A DNA stretch of 15,574 bases from an uncultured Roseiflexaceae bacterium. GTDB lineage: Bacteria > Chloroflexota > Chloroflexia > Chloroflexales > Roseiflexaceae. Where the stretch lies: positions 1 to 15,574 of the forward strand of contig CALJIC010000115.1 of NCBI GenBank assembly GCA_937974195.1. The letters run 5' to 3'. Each line of letters begins with the position of its first letter. Positions within the stretch are counted from its first letter, which is position 1. The notes beneath the pieces are model-generated. The model made no database searches and was not told where the DNA came from. It was given only the letters and a program-made list of their open reading frames with translations. Of the stretch, positions 1 through 6,036 are shown in pieces. Both the position numbers and the translations under genes were made by a program.

Positions 1-225
1 CCGGGGGTGGCCCGCCCGGCGGCGACGCTGGCGATCGAGCACTTCGTGCTCGAGACGCGCCTGCGCCACCTGCCCCCGGTGCGGCTCGCGCTGCGCCTGC
101 GCCACTCGTCCTTCGCGCGCCCGCTGGCCCGGCTCCTCGGCCTGCGCGCGCTGCTCGAGGCCTGTGACCGCGCCGCCTACGCCGCGCGGCGCACGCTTGC
201 CCGCCGGGTCCTCGGCCGGTCATAG
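1..225 (+). CDS. 3' end of an unrecognised gene
   Basis: An open frame runs from the window edge to the TAG at 223-225 and gives about 74 residues. The start lies outside the window; the GTG at 7 is only the first start-like codon visible. The fragment is rich in Arg, Ala and Leu and ends in a very basic tail (AARRTLARRVLGRS). It contains no motif that I can assign. A C-terminal amphipathic tail of a glycosyltransferase would fit the neighbourhood, but that is a guess from context. The stop codon directly abuts the transposase remnant at 226. Confidence is moderate that it is coding and low for any function. Confidence 0.5.
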   Translation, partial: PGVARPAATLAIEHFVLETRLRHLPPVRLALRLRHSSFARPLARLLGLRALLEACDRAAYAARRTLARRVLGRS

Positions 226-420
226 ATGGGCGCCCGCACGAGCGCGCCCGGCGCCTACTACGTAACGATCTGCGCTGCGGCGCGCGCCATCAACCTGCAC
301 CGCCAGACGCCCGGCGGTGTGGCAGCGCGGCTACTACGAGCACATCGCCCGCGACCGCGATGACCTGGCGCGAGTACGCTGCTACATCGCCGCAAACCCG
401 GCGCGCCACCCCGGCCGGAC
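226..420 (+). pseudogene. RAYT (REP-associated tyrosine transposase, Y1_Tnp/TnpA_REP) remnant, internally deleted and frameshifted
   Basis: Frame 1 reads from the ATG at 226 through GAYYVTIC, the usual N-terminal strand of RAYT proteins, then jumps at once to INLHRQTPG. That second piece normally lies about 100 residues later, just before the C-terminal block. The reading then shifts to frame 2 at 317, where VWQRGYYEHIARDRDDLARVRCYIAANPARH matches the family's C-terminal signature (WQRxYYEHIIR...L..I..YI..NP). The central part, which should carry the His-x-His metal-binding motif and the catalytic tyrosine region, is absent. At the frame change about five bases seem to be missing compared with a typical TPGAPVWQR stretch. 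It is therefore a dead fragment with no transposase activity. Its start lies immediately after the upstream stop codon. Confidence 0.8.
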
Positions 421-427
421 TTTTCGC

Positions 428-433
428 TACAAT
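428..433 (+). promoter_or_regulatory. candidate -10 element for the GT2 gene
   Basis: TACAAT preceded by GC resembles the GCTAYAAT elements used elsewhere in this window. It lies about 75 bases upstream of the GT2 start, in the tail of the transposase remnant. No -35 element is visible at 16-18 bases upstream, and the base pair at the extended -10 position is CG rather than TG. Confidence 0.3.
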
Positions 434-507
434 AGGACCGCGCCGCTGGCGCCCGGGGGCGCGCTCCCCGGACCGAGGTACCGCTTGAACAGGCGCAGCG
501 CAACGCT

Positions 508-1425
508 ATGGCTTCACCGCGCGTCACCGTCGTGATCCCGTGCTACAACCAGGCCCGCTACCTGCCCGAGGCGCTGCAGAGCGTCGTCGCGCAGACCGAG
601 GAGCGCTGGGAGTGCGTGATCGTGGACGACGGCAGCCCCGACGACACCGCCGGTGTGGCGGCCGAGCTGATCGCCCGCCACCCGGGGCGCGCCATCCGCC
701 TGCTGCGCCAGCCGAACCGCGGCCTCCCGGGAGCGCGCAACGCCGGGATCGCCGCCGGGAGCGCGCCCTACGTCCTGCCGCTCGACGCCGACGACGCCCT
801 CGAGCCGGAGATGCTCGAGCGCACCGCGGCGCTGCTGGACGCCCACCCGCAGGTCGGCTTCGTCTACACCGATGTCGTGCTGTTCGGCGAGGAGCGCGGC
901 GTGTGGTCCGGCGGGGCCTACAGCCTGGAGAAGCTGCGCTTCGACTGCCCCATGGTTCCGGCGACTCTCTTCCGCCGGCGGGCGTGGGAGCAGGCCGGCG
1001 GCTTCGACGAGGATATGCGGGATGGCTACGAGGACTGGAGCTTCTGGCTGAGCCTGGCCGAGGCCGGCTGGGAGGGCCTGCACCTCCCGCAGCCGCTGGT
1101 GCGCTACCGGCGCAGCCCGCGCAGCATGCTCACCGCCGCCCACCGGCGCGACCTCCAGCTGCGCGCGCGGGTGTTTCTCAGCCACCCGCGCCTGTACGAG
1201 CCGGCCTTCCTGGCGTGGGCCGCCGGCGCCAGCAGCCGGCCGGGGGCGGCAGCGGCGGGCGGCGCCGTGCCGATCTTCCTCACCTACCTGGCCGCGCTGG
1301 CGCTGCACCGCCCGCGCCTGCTCCCCAAGGCCCTGCTGCGCCCGCTGTACATGGCGCTCCCGGTGCGCTGGCAGGGCCGGGCGCGCGGCATGCTCCGCGC
1401 GCTCCGGCGCTACGCTCGGCCCTGA
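508..1425 (+). CDS. GT2 family glycosyltransferase (GT-A fold)
   Basis: This 305-residue protein should transfer a sugar from a nucleotide donor to a growing surface glycan at the inner face of the membrane. The N-terminus VTVVIPCYNQARYLPEALQSV is the first strand and helix of family 2. DDGS at residues 40-43 contacts the nucleotide, DADD at 93-96 is the DxD-type metal site, and the ED pair at 175-176 (GYEDWSFW) matches the usual catalytic-base region. Past residue about 230 the sequence is Ala/Arg/Leu-rich with weakly hydrophobic helices (PIFLTYLAALAL) and a basic C-terminus, which suggests membrane association. No strong Shine-Dalgarno precedes the ATG. Donor and acceptor cannot be read from sequence. 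The gene is convergent with the hydrolase at 1432. Confidence 0.9.
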   Translation: MASPRVTVVIPCYNQARYLPEALQSVVAQTEERWECVIVDDGSPDDTAGVAAELIARHPGRAIRLLRQPNRGLPGARNAGIAAGSAPYVLPLDADDALEPEMLERTAALLDAHPQVGFVYTDVVLFGEERGVWSGGAYSLEKLRFDCPMVPATLFRRRAWEQAGGFDEDMRDGYEDWSFWLSLAEAGWEGLHLPQPLVRYRRSPRSMLTAAHRRDLQLRARVFLSHPRLYEPAFLAWAAGASSRPGAAAAGGAVPIFLTYLAALALHRPRLLPKALLRPLYMALPVRWQGRARGMLRALRRYARP

Positions 1426-1431
1426 GCGGGC

Positions 1432-2847
1432 CTACGGGAGCACCTCGACGTACTGCGGCAGCTCGCCGACGGCGCGCGGGATGATGCCGTCCTTGTTCGC
1501 GTCCGAGCAGTCGTAGATCGCCGGCACCGGCTGGTTCAGCTGGTCAGTGCAGATCGCCCGCGCCCCGGGCGGGACGCGCAGGTTGTAGACCTTCGGGAAG
1601 TCCGTCTTCGGCACCCAGAAGACGTAGAGCATCGACCCGCCGCGCTGGAACGGCAGCACCATCACCTCGCCCACCCGCTGCTGCGGCGGCTCATGCAGCT
1701 CGCCGCCCACGTAGCGCGCCCCCGCCAGCAGCGCCGCCGAGTTGCGGAACGCGTAGTAGGCGGGCCGCGGGTGCAGCAGGCCCTCCTTCTCGTCGATGAT
1801 GTGCAGGTAGACGATCCCCGGCGGGCGGTCGACCAGCGTGTACCAGAAGGCCCCTTGGAGGTTCAGCGCCACCGCCTGGGCGTAGACCCGCGCCGCGTAG
1901 TTGGCCTGCCTCAGGAAGAAGTTCTCCGGGCACATCGTCGCCGACCAGCACCCGGCGGCGATCTCGGTCGCCATCAGCGGCTTCAGCGGGTCGCCCACCT
2001 CGCGCAGCAGCTCGCGCATGCGGTTGGTCTTGCGCACCAGGATGTCGCCGGTGTCCCACTCGTGGTAGGCGTGGAAGCTCAGCGCGTCGAACGCGCGGCC
2101 GGCGCCCACGGCGTACATCCCGCGCACGAACCCCGCCGTCACCCGGTCGTCCGGCCAGTGGCCCATCAGCGCGCCGGCGATCACCGTCGCGTTCGGGTTG
2201 GCCGCCTTGATCGCCGGGTAGACGTGCTTCAGCGCCTCGCCGTAGTAGTCGCCGCCGTAGTACGGCGCGCTCGAGGTGGCCCAGCACCCGGCGCCGGAGC
2301 TGTCGCCCACCTGGTTCGGCGCCCAGTCCGGCTCGTTCCAGATCTCCCAGTGGTTGACCCGCAGCTCCCCGCTGGAGTAGCGCGCCGCCGCGGCGCCCAT
2401 GAAGCGCGCGAAGTCGGCCAGCGCGTCCGGGCGGGGCGGGCTGCACAGGCGCCCGGCCACGCTCTGCGCCCAGCTCGGCGTCCACTGGACGATCACCATC
2501 GGCTCGATGCCAGCGCGCCGCAGCCGCGCGATGTTCGCGTCGAGCTGCGCCATGGTCTCCCAGCGGTACCCGCCGCCGCGCTCGGGCTCCACGTGGGCCC
2601 ACAGCAGGTCGCCGGCGCGGGCCCACCTGCCGCGCGCCTCGATCACGTACGGCATGACGCTGTCCGGCGCGGTCCAGCGCAGGTCGAATCCAAACGGGTA
2701 GGGCGAGGGCGGGGGGGTGTAGATGATCGGAAAATAGAGCCGCGAGCCGGTGTCCTGCGGCACGCTCTGCGCCCGCGCCGGCGGGCTGAGTAGGGCGGTA
2801 GTCACAAAGAGCAGCGCGAGAGCGATGCGGGAGCAGCGTGCTGGCAT
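1432..2847 (-). CDS. secreted glycoside hydrolase, clan GH-A, GH39/GH5-like
   Basis: From the ATG at 2847 the protein has 471 residues. It begins with a typical signal peptide: basic n-region, hydrophobic ALALLFVTTALL, and an ARA cleavage site near residue 26. The catalytic domain is a clan-A (beta/alpha)8 barrel. HWEIWNEPD has the likely acid/base Glu172, FHAYHEW follows a later strand, and LMATEIA has the likely nucleophile Glu295. This spacing fits GH39-like enzymes. The substrate is unknown; trimming of the exopolysaccharide made by the neighbours is an inference. An in-frame ATG at 2895 would add 16 residues ahead of the signal peptide. The 2847 start is preferred because the signal peptide begins there and GGAG lies 11 bases upstream. 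The C-terminus (after residue about 370) looks like a small beta domain. The gene lies opposite to the flanking glycosyltransferases. Confidence 0.85.
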   Translation of the reverse strand: MPARCSRIALALLFVTTALLSPPARAQSVPQDTGSRLYFPIIYTPPPSPYPFGFDLRWTAPDSVMPYVIEARGRWARAGDLLWAHVEPERGGGYRWETMAQLDANIARLRRAGIEPMVIVQWTPSWAQSVAGRLCSPPRPDALADFARFMGAAAARYSSGELRVNHWEIWNEPDWAPNQVGDSSGAGCWATSSAPYYGGDYYGEALKHVYPAIKAANPNATVIAGALMGHWPDDRVTAGFVRGMYAVGAGRAFDALSFHAYHEWDTGDILVRKTNRMRELLREVGDPLKPLMATEIAAGCWSATMCPENFFLRQANYAARVYAQAVALNLQGAFWYTLVDRPPGIVYLHIIDEKEGLLHPRPAYYAFRNSAALLAGARYVGGELHEPPQQRVGEVMVLPFQRGGSMLYVFWVPKTDFPKVYNLRVPPGARAICTDQLNQPVPAIYDCSDANKDGIIPRAVGELPQYVEVLP

Positions 2848-3050
2848 GCGGGATGGCACTCCAAAGAATGTATTACAGCTTCTCTCATCATACACATATC
2901 GTCAAGCTTTTCCGTTGCGCCAGAGTAACAACTTGCTGTCAATACTTATGCGGCCGGCGGCTTATGCTATAATGCCGGGCGGCGGCAGAGCCGGCGTAGC
3001 GCATCGGTGTGCGCCCCGTCGTCCGGCCAGCGCGCCGCGCGGAAGCAGCG
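2848..3050. promoter_or_regulatory. AT-rich divergent intergenic region between the hydrolase and the GT4 gene
   Basis: This 203-base stretch holds the divergent control region of two genes. The part from about 2866 to 2975 is clearly AT-richer than its very GC-rich surroundings. The plus-strand promoter at 2965-2973 is clear. For the minus-strand hydrolase, TTGACG (2905-2900) resembles a -35, but the nearest TGTAAT (2877-2872) is 22 bases away, so no confident promoter is called. Binding of a regulator here is possible but no clear operator repeat is seen. Confidence 0.45.
2965..2973 (+). promoter_or_regulatory. extended -10 promoter of the GT4 gene
   Basis: TGCTATAAT is a perfect extended -10 (TGn plus TATAAT). 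No good -35 lies at the proper distance, as is common for extended -10 promoters. The predicted transcript start near 2980 leaves a leader of about 70 bases before the ATG at 3051. Confidence 0.65.
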
Positions 3051-4169
3051 ATGGTCCACCAGCGTATCCTGTACGTCGTCACCGCCGCCGACATCGGCGG
3101 CGCGCAGGCACACGTGCTCGACCTGATCGAGGCCTTTCGCGCCCGCTTCGAGATCCACCTGGCCACCGGCGGCGAGGGGCCGCTGGTCGAGGCCGCGCGC
3201 GCCCGCGGCGCCACCGTGCACCTGCTGCGCCACATGGTGCGGCCCATCCGCCCGCTCGCCGACGCCCGCGCGGTCGCCGAGTGCTACGCGCTGATCAGCC
3301 GCCTCGCGCCGGCGCTGGTGCACGCCCACAGCAGCAAGGCCGGCCTGGTGGCCCGCGCCGCCGCCCGCGCCGCCGGCGTCCCGTCGATCTTCACCGCCCA
3401 CGGCTGGGGCTTCGCGCCGGGCGTCCCGGCCCTGCGCCGCCCGCTCGTCTGGGCCAGCGAGGCGCTCGCGGCGCAGCTCGGCGGCCCGATCCTGTGCGTC
3501 TCGGAGTACGACCGGCGCCTGGCGCTGCGCAGCGGGGTCGTGGCGCGCGCCGGCGTCAGCACGGTGTACTGCGGCCTGCCGGCCGACGCGCCGCCCGCCG
3601 CCCCCGAGCGCGAGCCGCCGCTGGTGGTCATGGTGGCGCGCTTCTTCCCGCAGAAGGACCACGCTACGGCCCTCGCGGCCTTCGCCGCCGTCCGCCGCGC
3701 CGACGCGCGCCTGCTGCTCGTCGGCGACGGGCCGGGGCTCGAGCGCTGCCGCGCGCTGGCCGCGTCGCTCGGCCTCGGGGAGCGGGTGGAGTTCCTCGGC
3801 GCCCGGGATGACGTGCCGGCTATTCTGGCGCGGGCGCAGGTGTTCCTGCTCTGCTCGCACTACGAGGGCATCCCGATCAGCGTCCTCGAGGCCATGCGCG
3901 CCGGCCTGCCGGTCGTCGCCTCGGACGTCGGCGGGATCCCCGAGGCGGTGGAGCACGGGCGCAGCGGCCTGCTGGTGCCGCGCGGCGATCCGCGCGCCGC
4001 CGCCGATGCGCTCCAGCTGCTGCTCGACCAGCCGCAGCTGCGCCTGAGCATGGGGCGCGCCGGGCGGGCGCACTTCCTCGAGCGGTTCACCCGCGAGCGG
4101 ATGGTCGAGCGCGTCGCGGCGGCCTACGATGCGCTGCTGCACGCGCCCGGCGTCGCGGCCGCGGCCTAG
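3051..4169 (+). CDS. GT4 family glycosyltransferase (GT-B fold)
   Basis: This 372-residue cytoplasmic enzyme has a two-domain GT-B layout. The N-terminal acceptor domain starts ILYVVTAADIGGAQAHVLDL, with the Gly-rich loop typical of family 4. The C-terminal donor domain starts at PPLVVMVARFFPQKDH, continues through LLLVGDGP, and holds the E-x7-E motif (Glu272 and Glu280, EGIPISVLE) followed by GLPVVASDVGGIPE. It probably adds a hexose with retention of configuration to a lipid-linked surface glycan; donor and linkage are unknown. The ATG at 3051 is chosen because GGAAG lies five bases upstream and the Rossmann strand begins right after it. A GTG at 3009 would add 14 Arg/Ala-rich residues unlike the family. 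The sugar transferase gene follows 93 bases downstream. Confidence 0.92.
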   Translation: MVHQRILYVVTAADIGGAQAHVLDLIEAFRARFEIHLATGGEGPLVEAARARGATVHLLRHMVRPIRPLADARAVAECYALISRLAPALVHAHSSKAGLVARAAARAAGVPSIFTAHGWGFAPGVPALRRPLVWASEALAAQLGGPILCVSEYDRRLALRSGVVARAGVSTVYCGLPADAPPAAPEREPPLVVMVARFFPQKDHATALAAFAAVRRADARLLLVGDGPGLERCRALAASLGLGERVEFLGARDDVPAILARAQVFLLCSHYEGIPISVLEAMRAGLPVVASDVGGIPEAVEHGRSGLLVPRGDPRAAADALQLLLDQPQLRLSMGRAGRAHFLERFTRERMVERVAAAYDALLHAPGVAAAA

Positions 4170-4217
4170 GACGCCCGCGCGGCAGCCGCCCCCGCAGAGC
4201 GAAGAGAACAAGCCGTG

Positions 4218-4234
4218 GAGGGCCAGCCGCCCTC
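4218..4234 (+). terminator. weak hairpin between the GT4 and sugar transferase genes
   Basis: GAGGGC (4218-4223) pairs perfectly with GCCCTC (4229-4234) across a 5-base loop, and the following ACGATTCTT has only scattered T residues. It may attenuate rather than stop transcription. No convincing promoter lies between it and the next gene, so read-through from the GT4 gene is likely. Confidence 0.3.
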
Positions 4235-4262
4235 ACGATTCTTGCAGTAATAGATTGACCCT

Positions 4263-5762
4263 ATGGGCCCACGCGCCGCCCTTGAATATGTATTCCGGCC
4301 GCTGACAATGCCACTGCGCCTCCGGCCCGAGATCTCCGAGCGCCGCCTGCTGCTCCGCGTCGGCGACCTGTCGCTGGTCGGCGCCAGCATCGCCGCGGCG
4401 CTGTACGTGTGGGCGCTGCTCGCGCGCCGCACCCTCGACTGGCCGCTGCTGCGCGACCAGCTGCCGTGGGTGCTGCTGCTCCTCGGCGGCTGGTTCGTCT
4501 GGCTCTCCCTCAACGACATGTACAACCTGCGCCTCGTCGCGCAGCTCGGGCGCAGCGCCCGCCGCATCCTGCTCGGCGGGCTGGTGATCGGCGTCGGCTA
4601 CCTGATCCTGTTCTTCGTCACGTCGCGCGCCGCCGCCAGCGCCGCGCTCCCCGACGCCCTCGCCGGCCTCAGCGAGCGCGGGCCGCTGCTGCGCATCGCG
4701 CCCGTCGGCGCCATCGTCGGCTCGACCGCGCTCCTGCTCGGCTGGCGCGCCTTCTACATCAAGGTGCTCGCCGGCCCGCACACCCGCCGCCGGCTGCTGA
4801 TCCTCGGCGCCGGCGCCGCCGGCCGCACCCTCTGCCACATCATCCGCAAGTCGCACGACCCGTTCTACACGATCGTCGGCTTCATCGACGACGACCCGCA
4901 CAAGCGCGGCGAGCAGGTCGCCGGCATCGCCGTGCTCGGCGGCCACGAGCAGCTCGCCGACGTGGCCTTCAGGCAGGGCGTGGACGAGATCGTCGTCGCC
5001 ATCAGCGCCGAGGTGCGCGGCAGCCTGTTCCAGGCGCTCATGGACTGCCACGAGGCCGGCATCACCATCACGCCCATGCCGCTGCTCTACGAGCGCCTCA
5101 CCGGCCGCGTCGCCGTCGAGCACATCGGCAGCCAGTGGTACGTCGCCCTGCCGCTCCAGCCCCCCGAGGCGCGCATCGCCCAGGAGCTCCTCAAGCGCCT
5201 GCTCGACCTGGCGGTCGGCCTGGCGCTCGGCGCGCTCTTCGTCGTGCTCTTCCCGTTCGTCGCCCTGGCGATCCGCCTCGACACGCCCGGCCCGATCTTC
5301 CTCCGCCAGGAGCGCGTCGGCCGCCACGGGCGCCGCTTCTTCGTCTACAAGCTGCGCTCCATGGTCAAGGACGCCGAGCGCGACGGCGAGGCGCAGTGGG
5401 CCTCGCGCGACGACCCGCGCGTCACCCGCGTCGGGCGCTGGCTGCGCCGCACCCGCCTGGACGAGCTGCCCCAGGTGCTCAACGTGATCCGCGGCGAGAT
5501 GAGCATGGTCGGGCCGCGCCCGGAGCGCCCGCAGTTCATCGAGCAGCTGCAGCGCGAGATCCCGTTCTACCGCACCCGCCTGGCCGCCAAGCCCGGCCTC
5601 ACCGGCTGGGCGCAGATCAACTACGGCTACGGCAGCACCGTCGAGGACGCGCTGGTCAAGCTGCAGTACGATCTCTTCTACCTCAAGCACCAGTCGGTCT
5701 GGTTCGACCTGCTCATCCTCCTGCGCACCACGGTCGTCGTGCTGCGCATGAAAGGCCAGTAG
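4263..5762 (+). CDS. polyprenyl-phosphate sugar-1-phosphate transferase (WbaP/WcaJ-type initiating enzyme)
   Basis: This 499-residue protein has the full-length architecture of the polyprenyl-phosphate hexose-1-phosphate transferases. These enzymes start repeat-unit assembly at the cytoplasmic face by loading a sugar phosphate on undecaprenyl phosphate. Four membrane segments lie at about 33-53, 66-83, 102-121 and 143-162. A Rossmann-like CoA-binding-type domain follows (LGAGAAG at 181-187, GFIDDDP). The catalytic bacterial sugar transferase domain begins about 311 with the reentrant hydrophobic helix (KRLLDLAVGLALGALFVVLF). It carries the Asp-Glu pair at 400-401 (LDELPQVLNV), GPRPE at 417-421 and PGLTGWAQINYGY. 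The sugar could be glucose, galactose or another hexose. An in-frame ATG at 4308 is a possible alternative start; neither start has a clear ribosome site. Confidence 0.93.
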   Translation: MGPRAALEYVFRPLTMPLRLRPEISERRLLLRVGDLSLVGASIAAALYVWALLARRTLDWPLLRDQLPWVLLLLGGWFVWLSLNDMYNLRLVAQLGRSARRILLGGLVIGVGYLILFFVTSRAAASAALPDALAGLSERGPLLRIAPVGAIVGSTALLLGWRAFYIKVLAGPHTRRRLLILGAGAAGRTLCHIIRKSHDPFYTIVGFIDDDPHKRGEQVAGIAVLGGHEQLADVAFRQGVDEIVVAISAEVRGSLFQALMDCHEAGITITPMPLLYERLTGRVAVEHIGSQWYVALPLQPPEARIAQELLKRLLDLAVGLALGALFVVLFPFVALAIRLDTPGPIFLRQERVGRHGRRFFVYKLRSMVKDAERDGEAQWASRDDPRVTRVGRWLRRTRLDELPQVLNVIRGEMSMVGPRPERPQFIEQLQREIPFYRTRLAAKPGLTGWAQINYGYGSTVEDALVKLQYDLFYLKHQSVWFDLLILLRTTVVVLRMKGQ

Positions 5763-5825
5763 GGGCCGGCCGCAATGTCCTCGCCTCCCGCGCCCGCGCC
5801 AGCCTCCTGCGGAGAAACGACGCCG

Positions 5826-5845
5826 GCGGTCGCCGAGACCGCTTT
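5826..5845 (+). terminator. candidate intrinsic terminator after the sugar transferase gene
   Basis: GCGGTC (5826-5831) pairs with GACCGC (5837-5842) across a 5-base loop and is followed by TTT. The U-tract is short. The position, between the sugar transferase stop at 5762 and the next promoter at 5900, is what an operon boundary would need. Confidence 0.42.
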
Positions 5846-5899
5846 CCCGAAGCCCCGTTTTGCCCGTCCGGCGCCTGCGACTCCAACGACATGGCCTCG

Positions 5900-5905
5900 T
5901 ATAAT
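5900..5905 (+). promoter_or_regulatory. promoter -10 for the membrane protein/TPR operon
   Basis: A perfect TATAAT stands in an otherwise GC-rich gap (5763-6036). No good -35 is found at 16-18 bases. The predicted start near 5912 gives a leader of about 125 bases, which includes the hairpin at 5990-6008. The rest of this 274-base gap holds only the candidate terminator; short open frames in it look non-coding. Confidence 0.5.
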
Positions 5906-5989
5906 ATCCGTGGCTGCCGCGAGGCCGGGTCAGGAGGAGGCCAGCGCTGCGGCGCCGTGGCTGCGCCGCTGAACGCCGGCGCTCGCATC

Positions 5990-6008
5990 CCTCCCCGGCA
6001 CGGGGAGG
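5990..6008 (+). promoter_or_regulatory. leader hairpin sequestering a GGAGG
   Basis: An 8-bp perfect stem (5990-5997 with 6001-6008) with a 3-base loop lies 28 bases before the ATG at 6037. Its 3' arm contains GGGGAGG, a Shine-Dalgarno-like string. The purine-rich GGAGAAGGAACGGAAGG just downstream remains free. It may tune translation, or simply be a dispersed GC-rich repeat. Confidence 0.35.
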
Positions 6009-6036
6009 CGGAGAAGGAACGGAAGGCCGACGCCCA

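Noticed and set aside
514..1308. 264-codon minus-strand frame over the GT2 gene
   Set aside because: Shadow of the GT2 coding sequence; the plus-strand protein has DDGS, DADD and ED motifs in correct order.
4242..4260. TTGCAG/TTGACC and TAATAG near the sugar transferase start as a promoter
   Set aside because: None of the combinations gives a -35 and -10 at 16-18 bases; read-through from the GT4 promoter is simpler.
5775..5972. 65-codon frame in the gap after the sugar transferase
   Set aside because: Pro/Ala-rich, no ribosome site, and it crosses the terminator and the TATAAT at 5900; more likely untranslated.
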